DNA of 64,000 nucleotides from contig CM043967.1 in NCBI GenBank assembly GCA_014529385.2, forward strand, positions 81,292,278 through 81,356,277. Direction: 5' to 3'. The translations under genes and the position numbers were made by a program. Positions 21,982-33,279 of the stretch are shown piece by piece; position 1 is the first letter of the stretch, and every line of letters begins with the position of its first letter. The notes below the pieces were generated by a model that did no database searches, was not told the DNA's origin, and saw nothing but the letters and a program-made list of their open reading frames with translations. The stretch comes from Adiantum capillus-veneris. Lineage: Eukaryota > Streptophyta > Polypodiopsida > Polypodiales > Pteridaceae.

Positions 21982-22387
21982 ATTAATGTATGCTTAGGAA
22001 ATTAAAACTAAAGAAAAACAAATTAAAGAGAGAAATGAAATGAAATGTTATATTAACATCTTCGAAAGGCCAAAGTGACCTACGAGACATGAGACAAGAA
22101 AGTTACAATGTGATGGATCTGATACAAAGTCAGAGTAACAAGATGACAAAATAAAATATTATGGAATCCTAAACTGTTGGGTGTGGACTAAACGGCTAAA
22201 CGAGCTAGTTGGGATAGGTATATCTCCTCCATGGTCAGTACTCTGACCGAACGTTGTGCATGTCGAGCCAAAGTGACCTAGCTAGATCCTCTGATGCAGC
22301 CTCTGTCGATGTTGTGTAGTCCTCCGCAGTCGTGGGTGTCTAGATCTCCCTAGATCAGTCGCTCGTTCGATCATTAGAGAGATAGGG

Positions 22388-22760
<373 letters not shown>

Positions 22761-23042
22761 GGGTACATAGACAGAGAAGAAACTATGGAACTAAAAGAGG
22801 CAAAGGGGTTTTGCCTGCTACATGCATTGCCATGTACACCTGGGAGTGCACGCATGTGTCTATCCATATAGGATTTGACCAGTAAAGACGAGATTTTGAC
22901 CCGATGGTCCTGTTCTCCGTACACCTCTGGACCGAGGTGTACGGAGATTGGGCAAGACTAGAGAATGCGAGGTAGTTTACATTGTGAGGAGTATATATAT
23001 ATATATATATATATATTAAAACAACATTCATAATCATTGTAG

Positions 23043-23620
23043 ATGGCAACGTCATCAACTAACATGGAGGAAAAGATTGAATGCTCGTGCACGCTCTGCA
23101 AGTATCAAATCCTACGCAAGCGTAGGATATGTAATGAGCATGTGCATAAGTACGGAGAGTTTGCTAGAGAAACCGTATAGAATCTGCGATACGACTCCTA
23201 CGAAACGGGCATTGATTTCCGCGACATAGCACCTACATCTGAGAGAGAGAGAAAAAAGATTATGCGTGAAGGTCCGACTAATATAGAGCCACGGATGGAA
23301 GCCGAAAAGGGCTTATAGACAGAAGACGACCGCATGGAGGAGATGCTGGATGCCTTCTTCCAGACAAGCGAGGAGAACGCGAACAAAGCGGCACCAGAAG
23401 CCGTGCGCATATCTCCTAAAGACATGTTGAGAAAGTTGGCATGTCAACCAATCTATGAAGGCGCCAAAATATATGTGCTTCGTACTTGTCTGGCATTTTT
23501 GAATCTTTAGTCAGTGTACGGGTGGTCAGATGCAAGCGTCACTGCTTTGTTTACGTACGTAATTTACAAAAGAGATTTTCCGATTGCAACGATGATGTGC
23601 TCGAAGAGCTTTAATTTTAA
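23043..23620 (+). pseudogene. CACTA TNP2-like transposase, N-terminal fragment
   Basis: An ATG at 23043 opens a frame with a Cys-rich N-terminus (CSCTLCKY) followed by CNEHVHKYGEF, like the transposase-associated zinc domain of plant CACTA proteins. After an in-frame stop at 23178 the same frame resumes with an acidic segment and then ACQPIYEGAKIYVLRTCLA and YGWSDASVTALF, the entry to the TNP2 family domain. The catalytic RNase H-fold part is missing altogether, so the element could not make its own transposase. Confidence 0.75.
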
Positions 23621-23649
23621 TTTAATATGGCTTAAACAGGTTATTGCGG

Positions 23650-24129
23650 GAGCAACTTCTCCCGGCTGGCAATGCAATGCCCCCCTCCAGGCCAGATGGT
23701 TCTGTTGACATGGATAGAGTCGGGACTGAGATGCGACAGCGGATTCGCCAGCTCGTGGAGCTGCAATTTTCGACCAGCATTCCAACGTCTTGGGATCAGC
23801 AAGAAAAGGAAAAAGTCACTTACATAGTGGAGACCATCCTGAGAGAGTACTAGCCTGCTCCGGGTTCTTCCGTTGTTTCGGCGCGGTGGATCAAGGGTGT
23901 TGCACGGGACACCATCAAACATCGACGAGATGCAGCTCGGAAGGCTTTCAGGACCAGCTCGCCAAAGCCTTCGGGCATCCCACACGAGACGTGGCTGCAG
24001 ATCAGGGAGGATGAGCGGACAGCGGCCACGCGGTTCAGACAGTAGCGTGAGGCCGCGCAGGTACAACAGATGACTAGGGGGACTTCTCATCTTGGCAGCG
24101 GAGGCTTCGACACCTTTCTCTATAAGTTT
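23650..24129 (+). pseudogene. CACTA second gene, Transposase_24-like (5' exon)
   Basis: The frame contains QFSTSIPTSWDQQEKEKVTY, WIKGVARDTIKHRRDAARKA and GIPHETWLQIREDERT, which resembles the plant Transposase_24 (Ptta/En/Spm) family. Two in-frame TAG codons interrupt it (about 23851 and 24045). It ends at a good donor, TTT/GTGAGT, after 24129. The next exon is on the other side of layer 4. Confidence 0.7.
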
Positions 24130-24216
24130 GTGAGTTTCTAATCCAATCTTAACTATGGCATTTTTTAAAACGCGATGAATCATGTATTCTTATTACTTTG
24201 ATTTTTGTATAAACGC

Positions 24217-25363
24217 TGTGAGCAGGATGAAAACACACAGAACGCCTCTATAACGACCTGACACACACTCTTGGGAAGATACACACACACACACACTATG
24301 GGGCACCACTCGGCTTACACAACCACATGGCCGAGACAGGAAACACACCTATGGAGTGAGAGGACAGAGACTATCCACTTGCCCACTCCACACAGAGACA
24401 CACACATACACACACACACCCAAAAATTCAGCTCAAAAGAGGAGAATTTCTGATGTTTAGATACAAATGAGCTTGGGCCAACACCAATGGGGCAAATAGC
24501 TCACACAATATGGGTAAAAGATACCAGATACAATCAGAAACTGGAGCGGAAGCTTCGCTCATAGGAGAAACTTACAGAGCAAAAACAGCAGAAAAAGAGT
24601 GAGGAATTCGGCAAAATTGACAGCGCCATCGCGTCCGAAATGGCCCAAAACCCCAGTCTACAATGTCAAAGTGCTCAAATCCAACCTCGGATGAGCAGTT
24701 TACGGCCAAAACAGGCTCCAAAATCAACAAAAACACACCTGCGGCTGTTCCTCCTCTCTTCTCCACGTTTTTTCTGGTCTTCTCTCAGTTTTTTCAGTTC
24801 CCACACTTAGCTTTATTAGTTGGGCACCCTTGGCCTTTTAGATGACCTCAAACGGACCCCGAACAGGCCAAAAACTGACCTCGTAGTGCATAGTTGTCAC
24901 CTTTTTGCATCATCCGCACACCTGGCACTCATTTCTTTTCAATAATGCGTCTCGCAACCACGTGAAGTGGCCCCAAAAAGTGGTCCTAATGATGAACTTT
25001 CTGCATAACTCTCACAAGAAAACACCCACGTTGTGTCCGTCCTCATCCGCGTGCAAATATTGACCCCGTTCACCCTCCTGACGCCACTAGATGCCATCTG
25101 ACGCACCTGCTTACCTCATGTCTTCGGCCCGCGGATAGCTTCCTCGAGAAGTTTTATGCGCTATAAACTCCTCATTATTGTAGAAAAAATATACCGGTAC
25201 TGGTGATAGTGAAAATCGATGCACTATGTACATGCTGTCCTACCTGTACACATGTGGGGCCCACGTAACCACCTGGCTCTGAAAAATGGGCAATTCTTTA
25301 TTTGATGCACCATGCATGTGTATGTACATATGCGCAATCCCTTGCTCCAAAAAACTCCTGAAA
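24217..25363 (-). repeat. Layer 4 3' LTR
   Basis: Starts TGTGAGCAGG and ends CTCCTGAAA, the drifted equivalent of CTCCTCACA in the other copy. Contains (CA)n runs at 24284-24297 and 24402-24418. Confidence 0.9.
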
Positions 25364-25391
25364 TAATTTGCCCCTCCCCTAGCCTGCTAGA
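25364..25391 (-). other. Layer 4 polypurine tract region
   Basis: On the minus strand AGGGGAGGGGCAAA (25381-25368) between the pol stop and the 3' LTR. Confidence 0.6.
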
Positions 25392-28300
25392 TCATTCATG
25401 ATCAGCAGCAGCAAAGAGAGACATGAGACTCGCCGCATCACAGGTCTCCTCATCCCTAACCAACACTGCTTTATCCACAGACAGCTCATCTTGCTCCACC
25501 ATCATCAATCTAGCATGATATAATTTAAGACGCAATCCATTTATCCTTGACTTATGTAGAACACCATCCAGGTTAGCCAGCTGATATGTGCCATTTGGAA
25601 AACACTCCACTACCTTGAAAGGGCCTTCCCACTTAATTTGAAACTTCTTTTGGAAGGTGTTTTCCAGCTTACTGTTGTAGCGCAAAACCAAGTCATGTTT
25701 CTTGATACCCTTACTTTTGACCTTTTCATTTATCTTTGCCAAAGCCTTATCTTGCATCTGCCCATAATGCTCCAATGCGCTCATCCTATCCAACTGGACC
25801 TCTTGTAACTGCAAGAGCCTCTCTTTGAATGAATCACTAGGCGGCCCAAGAAACTTCTCTAACATCTTGACTGCAGGCAACTCTACCTCCACAGGCAATA
25901 GTGCTTCCTTTCCATACACCAAATGAAATGGAGTAAACCCTGTACCTGTCTTTACCGAAGTACGGTAAGCCCATAATGCACTAGGCAATTCCAAATCCCA
26001 ATTCTTTCCTTGGTGCTCTGTCACTTTAGAAAGAATTTGTACCAACTCACCATTGAATCTTTCATTTAAGACATTACACTGCGGGTAATAAGGAGTGGTA
26101 TGCTGGTGCCTAATCTTCATCTTTGTGCATAAGAAGTCTAGCAGTTTAGCTCTAAATCCTGGCCCCTTATCTGAAAGTAGCTCTAATGGCACCCCAAACT
26201 TACAACATATTTTATCATACACAAATTTTGCCACATCCTTTGCAGTGATCTGTTTTACTGCTATAGCCTCTGCCCATCTAGAGAGATAGTCCACTGCCGT
26301 CAAGATATAGCTTTTGCCCCTGCTTGTGATAGGTAACAGGCCTATTGCATCAATCCCCCACTTTTCAAACACATCAAACGCCATAATGGTTTTTCGTAGT
26401 TCTGGCTTCAACACCCTCTTCCCAAATGCTTGACACCTATTGCAAGACCTACACCAATGGTGAACATCCTTGTGCAAACTAGGCCATACATATCCCTCTT
26501 GCAAAATATTATGCAAGGTGATCTTTAGAGCAAAATGGCCACCACATGCGCCTTCATGATTCTCTTCCAACACTCTGTGAAGCTCCTCTCGCCAAGGTAC
26601 ACGTCTCAACACGAGATCAGCGCCTTTCATGTATAAGACATCACCAATCAATTTTTTCCTATATGCTCTATGCACAAAGCCATACTTCTTAGACTTCTCA
26701 ATCTCCTTTGGAATGATTCCTGTTAGCAAAAACTCCTCTTCTTGAGCCAAACTTTCCCGGGCATGATAAAGAGGTAAAGTGGTCCTCAACACAAATAGCT
26801 CCCCAATCATGCCTTGAGCTGCTTCATGTGCCTCTCCCTTTAGAGCATGTTCAATGTGTCTGATGCTCCATGCTTCGAACTTTTTTAACAGGCCTTTAAT
26901 TCTGAAGCACATTTCCTTCAATGAGGTGTTCTTGCTCTTCCACACACCCAGCACTTGCTTCACCACTAACAAGGCATCACCTTTTATGCTCAACCTTTGA
27001 ACCCCATGCTTCAAACAAATGTGTAATCCAGCTTCCAGAGTAGCATATTCAACCTCATTGTTACTATGAGCATCCAATTTGAACCCTCTCTTGCATACTA
27101 GCTTCCCCTCTGGATCATAAAGTGATATACCCCCTGAAGCTGCATCATGGCTCTTTCTGTATGAACCATCAAAGAACAACACATGTGCATTGCTGATCTT
27201 TGGCACTTCTTCAACTACCTTTCTCACCACCTCTTCCTTAACAATAAGGGGATTCTCCTTGTAGGTCAACAAATCAGCTAGGGTAGCCCTTGTACTATCT
27301 TCCACTAGAAAAGAGAACTCAAACTCTTGCAGCTCAATTACCCATTTCTTCACCACATTTGACATGTTAGTACCATTAATTAACTGTGGCAAAAAGGCAT
27401 AACTCGTCAAGAAAACAAAATTCCGTGGTAGCAAGTAATGACGAAGTTGTCGACAAGCAAATATTACACTGGTCATCACTAGCTCTACTTCCGAGAACTT
27501 TCTCTCCGCTACCAACTTCACTCGGCTTACACAATACACTGGCCTCATATAATGGCTGCCCTTCCCCTTTTGCAATAGCATGGCTCCAATGGCATCATCC
27601 CCTACTGATGGATTTACATAAAACACTTTCTCCCAATTAGGAGCCTGCATGGCTGACAATCCCCCTAACACCTCTTTCACCTCTTGAAACACTTCTTCAC
27701 ACTTGTCATCCCATTGCAATGGATCATGCTTTTCCACTTGCTGTAATGGATAAAGAAGCTGCGAAGACAATGGAATAAACCGTGCCATGTACTTCACTTT
27801 GTGTATAAAAGTTTCCAATTGCTTCGTACTCGTAGGTGATGGAAGAAGAATAATAGACTTAACCTTATCTGGATCAGCCTCAATGCCATTTTCTGACACC
27901 ATATGGCCCAATAACTTCACCCTTGGTTGTGCTAAATGACATTTCTTTGGATTTAGTTGTCCTCCACATTCATCATATCGAGCCAATACCATCTGCAGCT
28001 TCTCATGGTGTTCAACCCTACTGCTATAAACACAGAAGTCATCCATAAAAGCTTTAACACAACTACCAATGAATGGTTCCAACACCCAATTTTCTCTCTC
28101 TTGATAGAAGGAAGGTCCATTTGAAAACCCAAATGGCAATACTGTGTAGCAATAGCAGCCCCGTGGCGTAATAAAAGTGGTCTTTGTGCGGTCTTTAAGA
28201 GCAATCTTCAATTGAAAATAGCCTGAAAAACCATCACACACACTGTACCTCTCATAACCTGCCACTGAATCCAAGATCTGATCGATGAATGGAAGAGGAT

Positions 28301-28916
28301 ATGGGTTCTTCTTAGTGGTTGCGTTTAAGGGTTTAAAATCTACACAAATTCTCCACTTCCCATCCTTCTTTGGACTGACTACAACTGGACTCACCCATTC
28401 TGTGGTCTCCACAGGGACTATGAACCCTGCCTTCAATAACTTGTCCACCTCTTCTCGCAAGGCTTCCATTTGCTCTTGACCCATCCTTCTTAGCCTTTGC
28501 CACACTGGCTTAGCACCTTTTTTTAGCTCTATATGCATCTCTTCACCCTTGAACCCTCTGATCTCTTCATATGAAGTAATGAACAAATCAGGAAAACTAG
28601 CCAGCATATGCAAATATATATCCTTCTCCATAGCTGAGAGGTCTCCACTGATCATTTGTGTCATCAATTCCTGCTTCTTTGACAACTCAACCTTGGTTTG
28701 CATCAGCCCTTTAATCACTTCATAAGGCCCTTCACTTTCATCTTCAACCTCATTCGCAAATGCAACTAAACCAAACTCCTGGATTTCTTTGTCCATCAAA
28801 AGAAATGCAACATCAGCATTCTCATCACTGCTCGTAGTGCTATCACTGTCCTCATCTGTCAGCGTGGAAGAGTCTTCATCACTAGACTCATTCTCATCTT
28901 CATAAAGCTTCTCTAA
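25392..28916 (-). CDS. Layer 4 pol: RT, degenerate RNase H, second RNase H, integrase
   Basis: The open frame starts by 28799. RT spans about residues 97-280, with CDG (Asp189) and FMDD (251-254). A first RNase H region follows (390-500), in which the catalytic motifs are degraded (YVNPS, LTSYAF). A second RNase H (537-665) has Asp544 in FFDGS, Glu584 in NNEVEY and Asp608 in IKGDAL, but the last acidic site reads EAHEAA. Integrase: a zinc finger (His748, His755, Cys786, Cys789), then Asp817, Asp877 and Glu913 with the canonical 35-residue spacing, then a GPF module (WEGPFKV). No chromodomain. Apart from upstream stops this pol is intact. It would copy element RNA into DNA and insert it in the nucleus. 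Confidence 0.95.
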   Translation of the reverse strand, partial: LEKLYEDENESSDEDSSTLTDEDSDSTTSSDENADVAFLLMDKEIQEFGLVAFANEVEDESEGPYEVIKGLMQTKVELSKKQELMTQMISGDLSAMEKDIYLHMLASFPDLFITSYEEIRGFKGEEMHIELKKGAKPVWQRLRRMGQEQMEALREEVDKLLKAGFIVPVETTEWVSPVVVSPKKDGKWRICVDFKPLNATTKKNPYPLPFIDQILDSVAGYERYSVCDGFSGYFQLKIALKDRTKTTFITPRGCYCYTVLPFGFSNGPSFYQERENWVLEPFIGSCVKAFMDDFCVYSSRVEHHEKLQMVLARYDECGGQLNPKKCHLAQPRVKLLGHMVSENGIEADPDKVKSIILLPSPTSTKQLETFIHKVKYMARFIPLSSQLLYPLQQVEKHDPLQWDDKCEEVFQEVKEVLGGLSAMQAPNWEKVFYVNPSVGDDAIGAMLLQKGKGSHYMRPVYCVSRVKLVAERKFSEVELVMTSVIFACRQLRHYLLPRNFVFLTSYAFLPQLINGTNMSNVVKKWVIELQEFEFSFLVEDSTRATLADLLTYKENPLIVKEEVVRKVVEEVPKISNAHVLFFDGSYRKSHDAASGGISLYDPEGKLVCKRGFKLDAHSNNEVEYATLEAGLHICLKHGVQRLSIKGDALLVVKQVLGVWKSKNTSLKEMCFRIKGLLKKFEAWSIRHIEHALKGEAHEAAQGMIGELFVLRTTLPLYHARESLAQEEEFLLTGIIPKEIEKSKKYGFVHRAYRKKLIGDVLYMKGADLVLRRVPWREELHRVLEENHEGACGGHFALKITLHNILQEGYVWPSLHKDVHHWCRSCNRCQAFGKRVLKPELRKTIMAFDVFEKWGIDAIGLLPITSRGKSYILTAVDYLSRWAEAIAVKQITAKDVAKFVYDKICCKFGVPLELLSDKGPGFRAKLLDFLCTKMKIRHQHTTPYYPQCNVLNERFNGELVQILSKVTEHQGKNWDLELPSALWAYRTSVKTGTGFTPFHLVYGKEALLPVEVELPAVKMLEKFLGPPSDSFKERLLQLQEVQLDRMSALEHYGQMQDKALAKINEKVKSKGIKKHDLVLRYNSKLENTFQKKFQIKWEGPFKVVECFPNGTYQLANLDGVLHKSRINGLRLKLYHARLMMVEQDELSVDKAVLVRDEETCDAASLMSLFAAADHE

Positions 28917-29384
28917 TCATTTCCTTGTGTCCATATTATAAAGCTTCTTGGTACCTGTCTTTCCATAGAGGCTAATCGTTCCATGTCGCCAATCTTGAAC
29001 ATCTCCCACTGCACGTAACCATGGTTTGCCCAATATAATAGGATATGCTCCCAACCCTGCTGGCATCACATGAAAATCAACCACTGCCTTTGCATCATAT
29101 GCCTCCACTTCTAAGCTCTTTACAACACCCAAGCATTTTACTTTTTGATGGTTTGCCAATCTGATCCGAAAACCTGACACCTCAGTCATTGTGAGACCCA
29201 TCTTCTCAACACATGAGTGTGTTATGACGCATATTTGGGCTCCTCCATCCACATAACCTTGTCCCAAATTTTTCCTTTTATGCCACACATCTACTATTGG
29301 ACAAATGTCTGGTAGCTCATCCATTGCCAACACCTTTACTGAACCTCTCTCTGGCTCTTTCTCCATTGGGTTAACCATCCTCTT
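28917..29384 (-). pseudogene. Layer 4 retropepsin-like protease
   Basis: Same frame as gag and pol. The active site reads GYVDGGAQICVI: Asp-Gly-Gly instead of Asp-Ser/Thr-Gly. The later motif YPIILGKPWLRAV fits a retropepsin. A TGA at 28919-28917 ends the segment; downstream an acidic linker rich in Asp/Glu/Ser stays open into pol. The DGG variant is seen in some plant retropepsin-like proteins, so activity cannot be judged. Confidence 0.8.
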
Positions 29385-30359
29385 TCACTGTCGCTTTAGC
29401 TTAGGCACCATCTCTATAAGCTGCCCAAAAGTAACATCTGCCTCCCTGCTCTTCAGATCCTCCTTCAAGTCATAGCTTAATTGCCCATCCCCTAGTGGAA
29501 AATCTGAAACATGAAACTTTCGACGAGCTCTCCTTTTCCTCTTGGCCTTGACATCCTCGCCTTCATGGATCTTTCCTTTCTTCTTACTAGGACATGGGGC
29601 ACTTCTTCCTTCCTTATCCTCTGTGGTCCTCTTCCCAATAGGCATCACTAATGTATCCTCTAGCTTTGATGCCTTCTCCAAGGTGACTACACTTAGCACT
29701 TTTGTCTTTCCCTTTTCCTCCTGGGTCAGTCCATTGGTTCCTTCATTTCCCTTAATTTCGATGCCATAATCATTTGACCTAGTTAGCACCTGTCTTGGCA
29801 ATGGATACATGTCTCCCCCCATCCTTGGTGGCTTATCACATTGCGGGCTGATGTGACCCAACTCTCCACAATTGTAACATGTGGGCGTCTGCCTCCAAAA
29901 CCTACCATTGCTTTGTCCAACACCATTCCTAGGCCTTTCTTCACCTCCTGGCTGATTTGCAAACCTCCCTCGACCTGGATTATTTCCCACTTGACCTAGC
30001 ATGTTTAGGCTGAGATTCTTCATCAAATCCACCACTTGCCTCATGTCTTGCCTTAGCCCATCATCTTGCACCAATGTAGTGACCACTGTTGGCATAACCT
30101 GAGTAGTAACAGGAACCATTGGTTCATGATGAACCCCTGACATGCGAACTTGTAAAGACTCTATAGGCTGAAATTCAGACCTCATTGGCAAAGACTCCAC
30201 CCCTAACTGGCTCATTTTCCTCAACTTCCACTCTTTGTTCCTTGCTACCTCTAGTGCATCTTCATATGTCCTAGGCTTCTTTAGCTCCACTCTCCAACGT
30301 ATATTCTCCCAAAGACCAGCCAAGAACCTGTCCTTCTTCATCATGTCAGGCGGGGGTAC
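29385..30359 (-). pseudogene. Layer 4 gag, C-terminal part with zinc knuckle
   Basis: Continues gag in frame: a capsid end (FLAGLWENIRWRVE), a variable linker, and the nucleocapsid zinc knuckle CYNCGELGHISPQC (C-x2-C-x4-H-x4-C, about residues 156-169 of the 30344 frame), which binds RNA during packaging. A Lys/Arg-rich tail (KKKGKIHEGEDVKAKRKRR) precedes the in-frame TGA at 29387-29385. Confidence 0.88.
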
Positions 30360-30743
30360 CTATGGTGCTAAGGCCTTGCACATTCGCTCCCATGCCAATG
30401 AGAACTTACGTATATACGCATCTACTGGCTCACCTTCCTTTTGCACCAAACCTTGTACTTCTTGCCACACTTTGTCAGGATCTTCTATCTTCACAAACTC
30501 CACTTCCAACCCATGCCTTAGATTGTCCCAACTCAATCTTACAAGTGGATCAGCCATACGCAACTCCTCTTCAAATGTTTTGGACCAGACTCGTGCATCA
30601 CTCTTCAAACAAATTTGGAGAAGACGTAACATCTGCGCAGGGTCATGAATCTGGTTGCTAATGTAGGCAACCTCCATCTTTTCCAAAAAATCTTCCACAT
30701 CTTCATCACTTCTTCCATGAAACTCCAGATAAGAGAAAGCCAT
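30360..30743 (-). pseudogene. Layer 4 gag, N-terminal part
   Basis: I choose the ATG at 30743 (MAFSYLEFHGRSDEDVED), because the longer frame upstream has a leader-like start. It has the retrotransposon gag motif (PLVRLSWDNLRHGLEVEF, then WQEVQGLVQKEGEPVDAYI) that builds the capsid. It ends in a TAG at 30362-30360 and resumes in the same frame at once, so a single nonsense mutation truncates it. Confidence 0.85.
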
Positions 30744-30800
30744 GGCTACCCAAGTTACAATGCTTTGAGAACCCCTTTGAACACACGTGCAAGAACCCAA

Positions 30801-31656
30801 AACTTTTGACTACCCAATCCCCAGAAACTTCAATGAAGCTCAACTTTAGATAAGGACAAACACATGCACATCAAATGAGTTTTCATAGTTGATCATCGGA
30901 ATTACAACAAGCAAAGGACATTCCAAGATCTCTCATGATCTTCTTGGCCCGAACATAAAGACTATGCGCTGCTGGAAAAAAAACTTTCTGGACACATGAA
31001 CATTTATCTGGATTCTTTGAGTTAAATGAAATGGAGTGAATTGAGGGCCATTTTGATCATCCATTAAAGCCAACCATGAAGCTCCCAAGAAGGGACACCT
31101 AACTTAACCTCTGATTTTGCCAAAATTTCAGCAGCATAACAGCATAAATGGCTCAAAAGACCAAAAAACCAGCCGTCATAACTTGGAAAAATTTTGGCAG
31201 AGTTTCCCCAGAAATAGAGCAGTAGGAACCCAAAATATAGACTGTATATGTATGCATAAACTGTCAACAATAGAACCCGAGCATCAAGTAGGACTCACTA
31301 GTACATAGCCTATGGCGAGGTCACAAAAAGGGTGCTCTAGCTACCTGTATCACCGAAAGGATCTCCACATTTGAGAATCCCCCAGCTCAATAAAAACCTC
31401 ACGCTATCGACCCTCACACGAAGGCTAATGCAAATCGCGTATAGTCAAGTCTCATAAATGACTATCTTCCAGACCAAGTCTCAGAAATGGTTGGGACTGC
31501 CAAATACAACCAAGTATGGCTCCACAAATGCGTATAATGGCAATTTTCACAAGTAACGTACAATCCAGCAAAAAATGCGCTCAAATAGGCGCCAAGTGAT
31601 GCATACCCACAACAACTGCAAGTGACATCACTGCTAGTATATCACTATACTCCAGC
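30801..31656 (-). other. Layer 4 untranslated leader
   Basis: Between the leader repeats and gag; no coding frame seen. Length is usual for long-leader plant gypsy elements. Confidence 0.6.
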
Positions 31657-31722
31657 TACCTGTACCTGTGTGAATCACCTGTACCTGTACCTGTCCCTGT
31701 AACCTGTAACCTGTAACCTGTA
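31657..31722. repeat. CTGTACC/CTGTAACC tandem repeats in leader
   Basis: Six-base CTGTAC and seven-base CTGTAAC units near the primer-binding site of layer 4. A like array is in the copia leader at 45810-45859. Confidence 0.8.
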
Positions 31723-31772
31723 GCCCCGAATCTCGAAGCTCGAAGCTCGAAGCAGAAGGTACTTGAAGAAGA

Positions 31773-31790
31773 TCCTCCGTGGGGGTGCCA
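31773..31790 (-). other. Layer 4 primer-binding site
   Basis: On the minus strand TGGCACCCCCACGGAGGA, six bases inside the 5' LTR. The TGG start pairs with a tRNA CCA end; the tRNA is not certain, though the text loosely resembles the tRNA-Arg type sites used by Tat/Ogre elements. Confidence 0.6.
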
Positions 31791-31796
31791 AAAGAA

Positions 31797-32938
31797 TGTG
31801 AGCGGGATGAAAATACACAGAACGCCTCTATAACGACCCGACACACACTCTTGGAAAGATACACACACACACACACACACACACTATGGGGCACCACTCG
31901 GCTTACACAACCACCTAGCCGAGACAGGAAACACACCTATGGAGTGAGAGGAGAGAGACTATCCACTTGCCCACTCCACACAGAGACACACACATACACA
32001 CACACACACACACACCCAAAAATTCAGCTCAAAAGAGGAGAATTTCTGAGGTTTAGATATAAATGAGCTTGGGCCAACACCAATGGGGCAAATAGCTCAC
32101 ACAATATGGGTAAAAGATACCAGATACAATCAGAAACTAGAGCGGAAGCTTCGCTCATAGGAGAACTTACACAACAAAAAAATTAGGAAAAAAGTGAGGA
32201 ATTTGGCAAAATGGATAGCGCCATCGCGTCCGGAACGGCCCATAACCCCAGTCTACAATGTCAAAGTGCTCAAATCTGACTTCGGATGAGCAGTTTACGG
32301 CCAAAACAGGCTCCAAATTGAGCAAAAACACACCTGCGGCTGTTTCTCCTCTCTTCTCCAAGTTTTTTCTTATCTTCTCTCAGTTTTTCCAGTTCCCACA
32401 CTTAGATTTATTAGTTGGGCACCCTTGGCCTTTTAGATGACCTCAAACGGACCCCGAACAGGCCAAAAACTGACCTCGCAGTGCATAGTTGTCACCTTTT
32501 TGCATCATCCGCACACCTGGCACTCATTTCTTTTCAATAATGCGTCTCGCAACCACGTGAAGTGGCCCCAAAAAGTGGTCCTAATGATGACCTTTCTGCA
32601 TAACTCTCACAAGAAAACACCCACGTTGTGTGCGTCCTCATCTGCGTGGAAATATTGACCCCGTTCGCCCTCCTGACGCACCTGCTTACCTCATGTCGTC
32701 GGCCCGCGGATAGCTTCCTCGAGAAGTTTTACGTGCTATAAACTTCTCATTATTGTAGAAAAAACATACTAGTACTGGTGATAGTGAAAATCGATGCACT
32801 ATGTACATGCTGTCCTACCTGTACACATGTGGGGCCCACGTAACCACCTGGCTCTGAAAAATGGGCAATTCTTTATTTGATGCACCATGCATGTGTATGT
32901 ACATATGCGCAATCCCTTGCTCCAAAAAACTCCTCACA
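31797..32938 (-). repeat. Layer 4 5' LTR
   Basis: Starts TGTGAGCGGG and ends CTCACA, a 6-bp terminal inverted repeat. On the element's own strand transcription would run leftward from here. Confidence 0.92.
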
Positions 32939-33076
32939 ATGCAGAATCTTGCGATGCATCGAGCTCCATCACGCGAGGAGGAGTCAGATGGATATCGCAG
33001 AGGTATCTATGAAGTACTGAATGATCTTGAAGCTTCAGGAGAGCCTGTAGACTGGGAGGTCTTACAGTCTCGTTGA
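32939..33076 (+). pseudogene. CACTA second gene, 3' exon
   Basis: Starts right after layer 4's right LTR. It encodes a short acidic C-terminus (REEESDGYRRGIYEVLNDLE, then DWEVLQSR) and stops at 33074-33076. Its splice acceptor would lie at or within the layer 4 junction. Confidence 0.55.
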
Positions 33077-33279
33077 TCGCTTGAGGTGAGACGTTAATAT
33101 GTGTGAGTTGATTTAATTAAGTGAGTATATGTGAAGTAATATCAATACTAATTTTGTGAGTTGTCCTATGTGCAGGTTGCGACGCCTAGTCATTAGTGGA
33201 CCAGATTTCATCTATATGCTTTGTGAGACACAGACACGCTTTTGTGTCTCTTTTTTGTACAAACAGTTAGTGTTCACAC

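Larger units (their letters stand above)
24217..32938 (-). mobile_element. Layer 4: Tat-type Ty3/gypsy element, minus strand
   Basis: LTRs at 24217-25363 (3') and 31797-32938 (5'), primer-binding site at 31773-31790, polypurine tract near 25371. Gag and pol share one reading frame (30743 to 25392) broken by three stops. A second, archaeal-type RNase H after the normal one marks the Tat lineage. LTRs differ only at scattered bases plus one short indel near 25075, so this is the youngest element in the stack. I see no target-site duplication (AACGC at left, ATGCA at right). It is about 8.7 kb. Confidence 0.93.

Noticed and set aside
23641-24183. 180-aa minus-strand ORF
   Set aside because: The opposite strand carries the Transposase_24-like motifs with consistent frame; the minus ORF has no recognisable content.
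31657-31722. Short regular repeats that could suggest a CRISPR array
   Set aside because: Units of 6-7 bp are directly adjacent with no spacers, in a plant retroelement leader.
24217-32938. A target-site duplication for layer 4
   Set aside because: Flanking five-mers AACGC and ATGCA do not match, and small shifts of the LTR ends do not help.
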